Positions 26,901-36,659 of a DNA stretch of 64,000 nt are shown here, one piece after another (the stretch's first letter is position 1; each line of letters starts with the position of its first letter). The stretch spans positions 11,132,087 through 11,196,086 of the forward strand of contig JAMKCF010000015.1 in assembly GCA_023634235.1 (NCBI GenBank), written 5' to 3'. Origin of the DNA: Pisaster brevispinus. Lineage: Eukaryota; Echinodermata; Asteroidea; Forcipulatida; Asteriidae. The translations under genes and the position numbers were made by a program. The notes beneath the pieces were generated by a model. The model was not told where the DNA came from and did not search any database. It worked only from the letters and a program-made list of their open reading frames with translations.

Positions 26901-29900
26901 AGTTGTCGATCTCTTGTTTGCTTTCTTCAGCTTCACTCTTCAGAGTTTGGTTTTCCTCTTCAAACACTGTCCGTAGAGTCTGATAAAAAAACAAATACTG
27001 ACCTATCAAATAAAAGGACAAGCTGAACAAAACTGTACAAGTTGTGCATTTCAGACTAGTCGAGGTTCAAGGTTCATTTACTTTCCACAGTATCAAAACA
27101 TAAAATGACATAATCACTCAAAAGAGATCAATACAGAGAATACATCCTCACAGTAAAGATTTCAAGGAATAGATGGAAATACGAGACTGCAGAAGGATCC
27201 ATTTTAGAAGCAGAGCTTGTAGGCAATGGTCCCTAAAGACATGCATTTACATTAAGAAACAGAAAACAAATAAATGAACCAAGGAGGTCAATGGTCAAGT
27301 CGAGCCACGAAGGAACAAATAATAATAGGTCTCGATGCACCTGCATGTTTACCACAAAACAAATCAGTAGACACTACTACCAAATAGAGTGAGGACACAA
27401 ACAAACAGTGGACTAAGACTTACACAACGGTCTTGCAGGTCAGCAAGTACAGTACTAGCCTAAACTGAACAATCCCATGCAGACCAACCGAAACAGAGTC
27501 CCTCCAAGGAAATAACATGTCTGGAAATGGGTCATGCGCACAAGGATCCCCCAGAGGGCGCCACTAGTTCCATACCAGCACTGTACGTTGAGTTTAGATC
27601 GTATGCATAGCTGTACACTCAGCCACAATAAGACTCCAATGTGTCAGATTCAAAGACACGCTTAAAGATAAATCAACTTTTGGAGGCTCTAAGTTGTTCA
27701 CTACACATGCAAGCATATTCCAGAGCATGGGTCTCTCTTGTTGACTAGTTATGAGCAAGGGAAGTACGAGTGAAAGGAATGTGGAAACTGGAAGCTTGGC
27801 GGGTAAAATGGGAATGTACATCTGAATTTAAAGAAAAAATTGATTTACTGGCTGGAGTTTACATTTTGAATGACAGGCAATCCATCAGAGACCCAAGCTG
27901 AAGACGCTAAATATCCTTCACCTTTGAAGTATTATATTTAAAGAAAAGGGGATCTGTATGAGCGTTAAAATCGACCAAATTAATGGTAGGAAGAACTACA
28001 TAAAGCTTCTGTAAGATATTGGAATTGGTAGCAGAACTAGCTCCCCATGCAAGTAACCCATAATGAGGATAAGATCCAACCCAAGTATTATAAAGGGAAT
28101 GTAATATGACTTCAGGAAAGAAAAGTTTGATCCTATGAATCAAACCAATGATTCTAGAAATAGTTTAACAAATCTACTAGGTCTGGGTGACTTGTGTCAC
28201 TCATGTAGAAGTCGTGACTATTGATTGCTAAATCAAGTCGCGACTATAACTTTTCAAATACTTGATTTACCCCACCGCCTCGACTTCTGAAAAAAATACT
28301 CAAGACCAGTGTTGAAGTCGTGACTAATGAAGCGCGACTAGTTGGGTGGTGAACTTCACTGGTGGCCCAAGCCTAGTTGTCACTGTCTGCTCTGATATAT
28401 TGTTGCATCAAAAGAGTTGCTTACTGCAATGGCATCTATTGCAATGCATACTTCACATTTCAGCCTGAATTTTACCATATTGTGCCTGCAGCAATTAACA
28501 ATCTTTGGTAGTCGGGACTACTAGTGTCGAGGTCACGAGTAATTGAAGCTCGACTAGTCGGGTAGTGAATTTCACTAGTCGCCCAAGCCTAAAGTCAATA
28601 AGGTCCCTACCTCATTACAGTATTATACAACTCTATTTGTTAATGTGAAATGTACACCACATGTTAACCTACCTCTATTCAACCTACAGTGTGTATAATG
28701 ATGCATCCAAATGATGGTTTTGATAAAGACTCTCTGCATCCGAGTTCAAAGTGTTCCTGATTTAGTTCTTACTAAATAAAATCTGCTTTACAATTAGTCA
28801 TCATTTCTGAATTGATTATTCCCCTTTCTTGTCATAAAAATTAGTTTGATCTACTTTTATTTGCAATATTGTCATGTGCCTTTGAACACCTACAGTTGGA
28901 ATTTGTGAATTATAAATAAAATAATTATTTTAGTTAAAATTCATACTGTTATTCAAAGTAAACAGAACATTCAGCATTACTTGTGATTTGACTCTAGTCT
29001 GTAAGTACATTCAAAAGTACCAAATATTGGTTGCTGGTTAAAGCTTGGCTTAATGTACAGTATTTACTACAGTATTTACAAATAGCCAAGTTGAGCCTAC
29101 CATCTGCATTTTGGCTGTGCGTTCCAGTCGGATGATCTTGGGTACCAGTTCTGATAAGTGCGCTGTAATCTCAGATGTTCTCTCACCTTCAGCCAAACTC
29201 TGAAGAGCGTGCTCAACGTTACGAATCTGCATAGAAATCTCTGGACGATCTGCTTTGATCTGGTAGAATGGAACAAATATTAAAAGTATCCACTTAATAA
29301 ATGTACAGGGTTCATTTCTTGAAGAAAACCCCAAATCACTCATGGAAATGTATGCAAAGTTTGTAAAATGAAAATAAATACATGTATACAGCATCCAGCG
29401 TACTACGACAGATATGGTTCTGTCAAAAAAGGGTACCAGTTTAAGAGGTGAATTCACTCCTTTTGTATATTTATACTATTGAAAAGCCCAATTATTGTAG
29501 ATTTATGTGATACCATTTTTGTTTTGTATATTACAAAAGTTGAAATAGTTATGGTTGAGCAGAAAATGTCTTGAAAACGAAAAGTTACATCAACACTTGT
29601 TTGGATCTAGAAACCCATGTGTGTGTTTATTGGGGCATACCATTTTGAACAAGGGGGTGATACTAAATTTACCTTGATTTAAACGGCAAAGTTAAGTGGG
29701 CAAAGCAGAGGGTAACAAATTCAGATGAAAACACCTAGGGACATGACAAGATGAAGAAATACCCAGATGCCTTTATACATCCATGACTTTAATTCTCTTA
29801 AATTACATGCAGCAGATATAGAAAACACACAAGATTTGCTCTAAAAAACAACTCCCTATAAGCTTTCAAATGCTTTTAACCATATGTATTTTTTTATAGT

Positions 29901-30505
29901 TTTGTACAATCAAAGAATTTGTACAGAAACATGAACATGTACATATATTTAATTATACCACAAAGCAAACAAACTGACAGTGATGTTTTGCTTTCTGCTA
30001 CCTGTCCTAGTCTGTTAATAGTAAACTCTACTAGGAAAAACATTCTCTGATAAAGTACCGACTAATGATAAAGCAGAGCTCAACAGAAACATTGCCATGT
30101 ACATTATGCTGAACTAGGCAACTGTCAATGGGAGGTCTTAAAACTTACTTGCTGATCAAGTGACGGTCTATCACCAATGAGATATCCAGAAATAACATGC
30201 TCAAAGTCTTCAGATATGGCGCCGATCGATGAGGATAGTTCATGTTTTTGTTGTTCTCTGTTGTTGTCATTTTCACCTGTACCTGTGTTTATAAAAAAAT
30301 TCACATTTAATCTGTATTCATGTTGGTTAACTTTTCCTCCAAGTAGACACAAAGTAAAGATTTGACAAAATGCTTTGCCTCATTGTGCATATTATTTGTC
30401 GTTTGACATTGTTAACCATGTCTTACCTTTAGGTTTGTCAGGTGGACCTTTGAATGAGGATGTCATGATGACATCCACAGGTTTTCCTGCTCTTGCAGTT
30501 GTCAT
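11932..30505 (-). CDS. TNIP-B: ABIN/TNIP-family ubiquitin-binding coiled-coil protein
   Basis: Thirteen exons join in frame to 1662 nt (553 residues plus stop; human TNIP1 is about 636). Order: N-terminus (MTTARAGKPVDVIM), helical segments (residues about 72-230), ABIN homology coiled coil (about 231-335), linker (336-401), then UBAN at about 408-416 (DFFNERQDR). A Pro/Tyr-rich tail follows, as in ABIN-1. UBAN proteins bind linear and Lys63 polyubiquitin; ABINs recruit A20 and dampen NF-kB. This role is inferred from the motifs. Intron phases and several exon lengths match TNIP-A 5.8 kb downstream on the same strand, so the two are tandem duplicates. The last exon is the weakest part of the model. 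Introns are bloated by minisatellites and transposons. Confidence 0.85.
11987..14680 (-). other. Last TNIP-B intron
   Basis: AT-rich sequence with no further exon that I can support. It contains a tandem duplication of about 92 bp at 13196-13379 (with the start of a third copy), rich in short A-runs nearby. Confidence 0.5.
13196..13379. repeat. 92-bp tandem duplication
   Basis: Two essentially identical copies, beginning GATGTGATTGTGGTAGCAGA, at 13196 and 13288. A diverged third copy starts at 13380. Confidence 0.9.
14681..14835 (-). CDS. TNIP-B exon 12
   Basis: Acceptor CCATACAG, donor AAG/GTAAGC, phase 0 to 2. It encodes GNYGYNAAGNDVYFDGIEV and ends NMLICPR. The 47-bp minisatellite and a SINE fill the intron before it. 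Confidence 0.75.
15040..15315 (-). mobile_element. tRNA-derived SINE
   Basis: On the minus strand an A-box-like GGTAGCTATTGCGAATAGTG is followed by a B box (GGTTCGATTCC) and then a non-tRNA body. It directly abuts the left end of the 47-bp minisatellite. Confidence 0.6.
15323..17593 (-). repeat. 47-bp minisatellite, about 48 copies, with splice-donor consensus in every unit
   Basis: The array is about 2.27 kb of 47-bp units with only scattered substitutions, in the intron between TNIP-B exons 11 and 12. Read in gene sense each unit contains TCTAGCAG/GTAAGACATAG (CAG/GTAAGA donor directly after an AG) and GAATGTAAGTGG (a second donor-like site). Both outermost units, and a few inner ones, read GTAAGT instead of GTAAGA. 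Confidence 0.95.
17818..17886 (-). CDS. TNIP-B exon 11, Pro/Tyr-rich tail
   Basis: 23 codons, acceptor CCTTTAG, donor GAC/GTAAGT, phase 0 at both ends. It encodes APQPRYSPVFDQPRYVIPPS. ABIN-1 also has a Pro/Tyr-rich region after its UBAN. Confidence 0.78.
18036..18760. repeat. 52-bp minisatellite, about 14 copies
   Basis: The unit includes CAATTCAGCATTCACTGTGA and GTCCATTCTGCAGTTGATGG. It varies at a few positions (CTGCAG or CTACAG, CACTG or CAATG). It lies in the TNIP-B intron between exons 10 and 11. Confidence 0.95.
19052..19231 (-). CDS. TNIP-B exon 10, UBAN motif
   Basis: 60 codons, acceptor ATCCACAG, donor TCT/GTATGA. It encodes EVFQSDFFNERQDRQRVMG. D408, F409, E412, R413 and R416 match the UBAN core. 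The C-terminal end turns Tyr/Pro/Arg-rich (QRPYYQPNR). Confidence 0.87.
20156..20353 (-). CDS. TNIP-B exon 9, linker before UBAN
   Basis: Phase-0 exon of 66 codons, acceptor GTTTAAG, donor CAG/GTAATT. It has a polar Ser/Thr-rich middle and ends ESELKEELELLRQQ, which leads directly into the UBAN exon as in ABIN-1 (NELLKQQ). Confidence 0.83.
21043..21171 (-). CDS. TNIP-B exon 8, coiled coil
   Basis: 43 codons, acceptor TTTGCAG, donor GAG/GTAACC, the same length as TNIP-A exon 5. It ends ARTLTGQRKEMETEIQRLNE, matching ABIN-1 LTRQREYQEKEIQRLN nearly residue for residue. Confidence 0.87.
21423..22155. mobile_element. pogo/mariner-like MITE, 733 bp
   Basis: The terminal inverted repeats are CAGTCGACTCTCGTTAATAC, essentially perfect over 20 bp, and start with the CAG typical of pogo-type ends. 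The right flank is TA; the left flank is TT. No transposase ORF remains. It lies in the TNIP-B intron between exons 7 and 8. Confidence 0.75.
22355..22540 (-). CDS. TNIP-B exon 7, ABIN homology coiled coil
   Basis: Phase-0 exon of 62 codons, acceptor ATTGTAG, donor GAG/GTATAT. It starts IVKVNHSWDEHYHNMKTQ, the counterpart of ABIN-1 NQHWDQQFRSMKQQ and of TNIP-A exon 4. Confidence 0.85.
22676..23379 (+). mobile_element. piggyBac-like element, internally deleted
   Basis: TTAA target duplications (22672-22675 and 23380-23383) flank inverted CCCTTTCAAT ends. Inside, on the plus strand, is an ATG-initiated acidic fragment from 22921 (MAVRDPEVLVEIFVISDSEL, then about 60 more codons). It resembles the acidic N-terminus of piggyBac transposases and stops before any DDD catalytic core. 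The element is non-autonomous. Confidence 0.78.
24011..24118 (-). CDS. TNIP-B exon 6
   Basis: Phase-0 exon of 36 codons, acceptor CATGGTAG, donor GAG/GTATAC. A Thr/Val-rich linker leads into FMLQRKYQSLKKQMEE, which aligns with the end of TNIP-A exon 3. Confidence 0.78.
24490..24690 (+). pseudogene. LINE reverse-transcriptase C-terminal fragment
   Basis: One frame reads FGCETWTITAEIEKHINAF then KMNCMRRLLQVHYSTQ. This is the typical GCETWTL / AFEMKCYRRLL block after the RT domain in RTE/Jockey-type LINEs. It is truncated on both sides. Confidence 0.75.
24754..26045. repeat. 46-bp minisatellite, about 28 copies
   Basis: The unit is GGTTATTGTGATCAGTCTGA followed by CTAGCTTGGTGTATGGGTGT and GTAGGT. 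Variants shorten TATGGGTGTGTAGG to TGTAGG. The right edge ends about 15 bp from the TNIP-B exon 5 donor. Confidence 0.95.
26061..26187 (-). CDS. TNIP-B exon 5, coiled coil
   Basis: Acceptor TTTAACAG, donor CAG/GTACCT, phase 2 to 0. It encodes DQVKQLEEEMSEMRKAKEEE and ends IKNAQKQ. Only about 15 bp separate the donor from the 46-bp minisatellite. Confidence 0.8.
26897..26979 (-). CDS. TNIP-B exon 4, coiled coil
   Basis: Acceptor TTATCAG, donor GAG/GTAATA, phase 0 to 2. It encodes TLRTVFEEENQTLKSEAEES, a charged coiled coil. Confidence 0.78.
27540..28150 (-). pseudogene. CR1/L2-like LINE 3' fragment
   Basis: Minus-strand pieces read LYNTWVGSYPHYGLLAWG (near 28090) and HTDPLFFKYNTSKVKDI. After a frameshift, pieces like NSDVHSHFTRQAS and FHIPFTRTSLA follow. 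This is the usual RT C-terminal block of the family. It lies in the TNIP-B intron between exons 3 and 4. Confidence 0.75.
28178..28591. mobile_element. hAT-like MITE(s), compound
   Basis: The left end TAGGTCTGGGTGACTTGTG and right end CACTAGTCGCCCAAGCCTA are imperfect inverted repeats. A second right end (GGTGGCCCAAGCCTA) at 28361-28375 suggests two copies, one partial. The family assignment is from the TAGGCTTGGGCGAC-type end only. Confidence 0.55.
29101..29259 (-). CDS. TNIP-B exon 3, helical
   Basis: Phase-0 exon of 53 codons, acceptor CTACCAG, donor ATG/GTAGGC. It contains ISMQIRNVEHALQSLAEG and LVPKIIRLERTAKMQM, with heptad-like hydrophobic spacing. Confidence 0.78.
30149..30282 (-). 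CDS. TNIP-B exon 2
   Basis: Acceptor AACACAG (an alternative six bases downstream, GTACAG, also keeps the frame). Donor CAA/GTAAGT. It encodes a polar stretch, then a helix with ISEDFEHVISGYLIGDRPSL. Confidence 0.72.
30427..30505 (-). CDS. TNIP-B exon 1 (start)
   Basis: ATG at 30505 encodes MTTARAGKPVDVIMTSS and ends DKPK at donor AAAG/GTAAGA in phase 1. The upstream sequence is A-rich and has no in-frame extension that I trust. A 5' noncoding exon could lie further right. Confidence 0.7.
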
Positions 30506-31369
30506 AATTGTTGTTTGTTGTTTAGATGTTCATGTTTAAGCTCCTGCTCTTTTTGCTGTCCTTTTGGATCTACATATTATAGAAATTAGTCAACAACATG
30601 ATAATAAAAACAAAATAATCCTGATGTCAAACATACTAGGCCTATATTTCTTTCCACTTTCAATGTGGTTTGATAATTCATCTACTGTATGACTGAAAAT
30701 GTGCACACTTGCAGCCTAAAATAAGAGGTTTGTCACATACGCCTATGATTGCGGTAATAAAAAAGAAGTTCTTGCAATGGCCACAAAAGCAGTTACATCC
30801 ACAATACAGGCAGCGGCTTAAAGGTCATTTTTTAGGGGGCACAAGGGGGGCAAAATGTTTTCTGCACAAGTTTAGAGTAGGGCTAGTCTAAGTTGCTCTG
30901 AAGTATTGGGTTTTCTTAGAAAATTTAAAACATTAATAAAAGTCCCTGAAACAGCTGAAAAACAAATTTCCTCAAAAACTCATCAAAAATCTGAAAAACA
31001 TGAGGTTAAGGAAACCAATGACAACAGACTTGTGATGTCAGTTGTTGCTAGATGATTTGAACCCACCTATATACTTGCACAGAGCTAACCAAAATACACC
31101 CCAGAACTTCTTATAAAATGACGATCCAACATGCAAAAAAAAGGAAGGTGATTTCCAAAAGATTTTGGGATTTGGGTGACTTTTTCTTTCTTGTGGGCAA
31201 TGTGATTACATGGCTTGGCTCATTTCGGTTCAGTCAAAGAACAGACACATCCAATGTTAACAAAAATGCACCCTAATTAGTAGTAGACAACCATTGACAA
31301 CAAAAAGCCTGTTACAAACATGGGCGAGTTGGATTCCTACCTAGTGATAGATATTGAGAAAGTAATTAA
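30506..31369. other. Upstream flank of TNIP-B, no gene seen
   Basis: AT-rich sequence that should contain the TNIP-B promoter or a 5' noncoding exon. No TATA box or clear initiator was found. Confidence 0.35.
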
Positions 31370-31654
31370 CACGTTGACTGCCATTCATAGATTCGTAGGG
31401 CGTTCCCATTTGCCAAGTGTGGTGCGCATGCGTGCATACCAAGTAGGTAAGACATTGTTGGTGTCTACATGTTGTAATACAAATTCTCAGGATGTGTCCT
31501 CACCACTGCCAGAAACGTATTTGTTGCGTTCTCAGTGATGCCAGTGTATTCAATCCACAATACAAAAGCCTTTCATTCTCTACGAGTATACTCGTAGTGG
31601 CAGAATCCGTTACACCTGTTACTACGAATATACTCGTAGGCGGCAGTCAACGAG
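31370..31654. mobile_element. piggyBac-type MITE, 285 bp
   Basis: TTAA target duplications (31366-31369 and 31655-31658) flank inverted ends (CACGTTGACTGCC and GGCAGTCAACGAG). Internal inverted ATACTCGTAG blocks are also present. No transposase remains. It is a different family from the element at 22.7 kb. Confidence 0.75.
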
Positions 31655-34200
31655 TTAATAGCTGTGTTTCTGAGAATGCCGATTCCTTGAAGCAGCTCTT
31701 CTTGGCTGGATCATCTAGAGACGCTCAAGCTCAGAAGAAGTCAAATGGTGTTTAGGGAGTGTTATTGCAGAATGGCTTACTTTACATCAAGTAATTCAAG
31801 GTGCTTGTTTGTCTCTGCATATGTTCTGTCATAGCAGTGAACATTGGCTTTCTTTAGTTTTTAGTAAACGAAAAAAAGTTGCACACCGACTCTTTTTTGG
31901 GACCATAACAAAAAAACTAGTCTCATTCGTGGGGCTCTGTATTCACAAGATTGGAATGGAACTATTCAAAATGTCAGACTTTATTTCCCTTAAAAAAGTA
32001 CTTGGGAGTATTAATGCCATGGGGCTATACCGGCTAGAGTTGAGTACTAGTTAGTAGAGGTAGCCACATTAAAAAATAGTGCCATAATACACTGGACTTC
32101 CCTTGCTTCTTGGCCCTTCGCTCACATAGCATCGGGGGATGACATGATTTTTCGAAGAAAAACTCATGTTTTTTGCCAAGATTTCCCCCCAGTTGTCACT
32201 TACCATTGCTCGTGAAGAGCACATTAAAACAAAATTTTCATGCTCGTTTTGGTGTAATTTTTTGAACAATCTTATTCTTACAAGCCGCCAGTCACTTGAT
32301 TGAACATCATCAGTGCCATCATAATCAGAGAAGCAGAGGGGGTCCAGCATTTCTGGGCACTATTATATGGGGCTACAGTCAGTCATGATAGTAGGCCTAA
32401 CTATTTAGTGGCAGAGGGTTGTTGTTTACTCCTCTAGATAGAACTATAGGTTTGTTCCGCTATCACCTCCGCTCAGACATGTCAGAGAGAGTTCTACGTA
32501 GCACTACACTAGAATTCAGGAAGGAGGAGAAACGGTTGTGTATGAATGATGCATATTTACTTCCTGAACCCATGTTATGTCATGTAAGACTAAGAGTTGA
32601 AACCAAACGTACTTGTGACTTCCGTGTACCGTTGACCCACTGCACATGGGGCACTGCTGTAGCCCTCTTTTAAAACCAAATAGCATCGCCACATTGGTGC
32701 TACTTCACTATCGTCCTAGTGTAGTGAACTAGCCCCAATAGTACATGTACATATGTATTTCTTTAATTCATAGTTTTTTTGTTTAATTTTCGTATATGTA
32801 TTGACTATTGTTTTCCTTGTTGTTTTGCTTCTTTCACTGGATATGTATTGTTTTGTTTAAATTGTCTGCTTCTCTGCGCCTCGAACATCTTTTAGATTGA
32901 TTTGGCGCATTATAAATGCCTAGTATTATTATTATTAATATTATTATTATTACTTAGTGCGTACTGACCGTCACCGTGCGCCACCAATGACCACCTATCC
33001 TAAACCACTTAACCAGTCCTTACATAATGGTCAAGAAATCGCTAATACCATACCTCATGGGAACAATTTTGGACAATATTATGATGTACAATTGATGATA
33101 AGTAAAATAATTTAAGAAAATTGAACTTACACTGAACAAATCAGTTGAAAAGCTCAAAAATACTTGCAACGGAAGGTCCACAAACTATCAACACTACCAT
33201 ATCGGCTTGAAAATGTAAAGACGTGAAACGGATGTGCATACATTATGCCCAATTCAAAATTTTAAGGCCAAGTTGGAATGACTGCCTGCATGCTAGCTAG
33301 CCAGGTAGGACTCCTCTGGTGTACACAAACACATGTACAGTATATGCATGGAGGTAGGAATTCCTACCTCCATGGTATATGCAACGGAGACAGCACGGAG
33401 ACTACTGGCGTCCTGCCAGAGCTAGGGGAACATATATACCATAGAGCAAGGCTTGCCCTTTATACCTGCAAAAAAGCTTGGCACACAATACAATTGTTGA
33501 TTACAGAATAATGCTACCAGTGAAAATACCATTGTTAACAAGTGCAAATGGTGGTTGTATGTTGCTTATATTTTTTGCTTGGTTGGGCTTGCTCTATGGT
33601 TGGGCAAGGGTAAGCGTTGACTCGATTCATCTCGATCACCACCCAAAACGGTAATGATAAAGGGGAACCCCCGTTTCTCAGCGATTTGTTGCGAAACGTC
33701 GAAATGGCGGTAAAGGAGTATAGACCTTTCCATTGTTTAATAAACAAACCGTCAGCGCTGGTTGGCATGGACCGCCGAATGTTAGTAAAACATTCAATCG
33801 TGTTAACAGATGTTTTAACCAAATTCAACATTTTCAGCAAGCTTCTAATTAAATAGAATACCTCCCATGATCGGTTGCTTTGTTTTCAATAAATTCGACA
33901 CTATTTTTGAATATTTGTGTAACGTTGTTCTATAGCTATCTGTTTTTGTTTTGCATTTGATGGCTTTCCATAGTTTTCCAACCTGGGTTGGCAAAAACTT
34001 GGGCTGTGACGTTTGCAAAAGAAAGGTTTATAACAAAAGACCAAATAGATAGTAGCTTCATACCATCTTGCACCTTAGGCACTCTATAATCTTTGGTTTT
34101 AACTGGGTGAAATGTTGAATATCGGAAGAAATTTGTTGTAACAAACATGCGCGTTATATCAATGTTAGGTGTAATGGTTTTAAAACACCTTGGATTATAC
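31655..34200. other. Intergenic, repeat-rich, no gene recognised
   Basis: Contains a SINE/LINE-type 3' tail near 32878-32945 (TTGGCGCATTATAAATGCC followed by ATT repeats) and a palindrome TAGGAATTCCTA near 33354. The ORFs here (up to 101 codons) have no recognisable features. Confidence 0.4.
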
Positions 34201-34381
34201 AGGGCCCAATTTCATGACTCTCATGCTTACCGTAAGCAAAGCATCAGCGCTTATTGACGCAGAGAATTCTTTGCTTACATCAAGCTTCACGGATTAGCAG
34301 AGAATTTTAGCTTGTGCGCATGCGTACTCCACGTTACTAGGCATTCTTCGCTTACACTGCTAGCGCAGAAATTCGGCCCAG
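34201..34381. mobile_element. Foldback MITE, internally deleted copy
   Basis: It begins AGGGCCCAATTTCATGACTC and ends AATTCGGCCCA. Inner blocks such as CTTACCGTAAGCAAAG, GCATGCGTACTCCACG and TAGCGCAGAAATTCGG are shared with the fuller copy at 44824-45072. Confidence 0.7.
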
Positions 34382-36659
34382 ATGAGTTTGTGGTTACCTC
34401 TCATGAAAGGCACAACTTTCAAGAACCAGGGCCGAACACTCTGGTTACGCCCTAGACTGGAATCTGTGTCGAGACTGTAGGAACTTTGTTAATCATTTTA
34501 GTACACTCTTAAAAAAGACTACTTTCGGTCTCAAGTTATGAACAACAAACAAAATTCCTCACAATGCCAGCTAAACTAAGTTCCCAACTAAGTTCCCAGC
34601 AGTCTCAATGTGTATGACTCTATTCTAGTCAAGCTCAAGCCTTTAATAGCCTTGAGGTTATTTGTGTCTATTGGAGTTAGCTAGTAAGTTCCAAAACAAT
34701 TGGAGTCCGGTTTTTGATAAGGCCTAAAAAAGGGTAGGTCGGTCGGGTTTTTTTTGTTTTGTTTTTTGTTTTTTTTCCCATCAACAACAGTGACATGTGC
34801 ACATAATTTTCGTAACGTCAAAAAAAAAAACCAAAAAAAAACACGGAAGTGATGTTCGCAAATTTGCATTTTTTGGACGATCTTATCCCCTAATTCCTGC
34901 CCTTAATAAAAACTGTTTTCATCAACAACCATTTACATGGATTTGTGATTTGAGAATCGGTTCTATAGAACTTCTTTAGCAATGAAATCTTCGTGTTCAA
35001 CGATCGATTGACGACGCACATTGGAAAACAATTCAATGAACTTTGCCACATTGTGCAGCAATTATTTACTCTGCTAGTGAATTTTGTACCGAGTTGGAGG
35101 CTAGCCAAGCTTTCTTGTGAATATGGAAATTACTAATGGGCCAATCACAGCGTGCGGAATGTTGTTTAGGATGGACTTTGGACTTGCTCTTTTTGTACTG
35201 TACAATTCTCCATGTGTTGCGTGTGCGTGCGTGCGTGGACGACTAGACTTGATTTCAAGTCTGAGATCACGGTTATTCCTCTGCATCAGCCACGAAAAAC
35301 GCCCCCACAGATTAGCTATCACGCGCCCCAACTCGCAATCTCAGACTTGACCACCTTGCGTTTATGTGTATTCATGTATTCAAAGATAATGTAAACGATC
35401 AAGCGTACGCCAGGGAGCTAGCCAATCAGGAGACGGCAAAAACCTTACTGGCAGCGTCTATTACTAACAGGCTGAACTCGCTTAAAATTGTTGCTTTATG
35501 TTCATTCGATATTAAATTTGTATAGTCCTTGGTACGTAGACCGTTTTAAAAATACATAGATAAGTTTAATGAGATCTTAATGTAGTAAAAAACACATAAC
35601 AAAATACATGATTCCTACTCCGTGATAACTGTTGCACTCTACAGTTTAAATGGAACAGAGCTCACAACCTATCCCGTAGATGGTTTTGTTTGAATATTCA
35701 TGTATCGAAGGTTTTTGCGATTCCGACCAATCAGATTGTTCCGTCCACTTTTGGACTAATTCGCCATAGGGTGTGTACAAACCGTTGAACAATGGTCCCA
35801 AGTCTGTGATCGTAGGCCAATGACGGAGGTTAATCTACAAGAGGGCGCTATTTCAGGCAATAATGTATTGGCTATCGGGTAGACTAAAAGCCTCCATCGC
35901 AGACTTGGAACCAAGTCTAGTGGACGACCGGCGGGCGAGCAAACGTTGTCGGGCCGGCGGAGATTCCTCACTACCCACCATGTGGTTATGTGCGTGCGTT
36001 TTTTAACCTCTGTATGAACGATCGCGATCGCGGCCACATCTAGCAAATATCAAGACTTGCCAAACCATTTTATGAACTTAAAAATAATCTCTCTCTGGGA
36101 TTTTACCACCGTACCCCTCATTTTGTGAAAAGGAACACAATTTTGACTCGCCTGGCGAACTAGTAAAGGAATGGTTTGGACTCGCCCGCCGCTGTTTTCA
36201 CTCACGGCCGGGCAACCGCTAATTTCGAACCTGAAAAGCAGCCTATGCATCACCATTATGAAACACAGCGCAGAAAGGTGGGAGTCTGGTACGAGACAGA
36301 CTATACATGTACAATACATGTACATCTATCTCTGTACTAAACTACTTAAGTATCGGGCCGGTGCGCAATCTTCTGCATGTTCGTTTTGCAAATCATTGTG
36401 CACTCCAAAGTGTCACGTGCGCTGTTGTCCTGGAATTGAAGAGAAACGGTCAGAAATGGTTTCAAACGTATTTATAACTACTTTAATTATTTTAATTATT
36501 AAATTCTTTCCCCCCCCCCCAAAAAAAAAAAAAAAAAAAAAAACAGGGTCGGCCGTATTTTTAGGGTCGGTTGGGTTACGCCAACATAACAATTGTTTAG
36601 GCCTAATGTTGCAACTCCTGACCATCGTATTCTCTGAGATTCCTTTTAGTTTTGTTCTG
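34382..36659. other. Intergenic, no gene recognised
   Basis: An inverted pair GGACGACTAGACTTG (35236) and CAAGTCTAGTGGACGACC (35913) may mark ends of a decayed element. A C10-A24 run sits at 36511-36543. ORFs crossing that run are artefacts. Confidence 0.4.
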
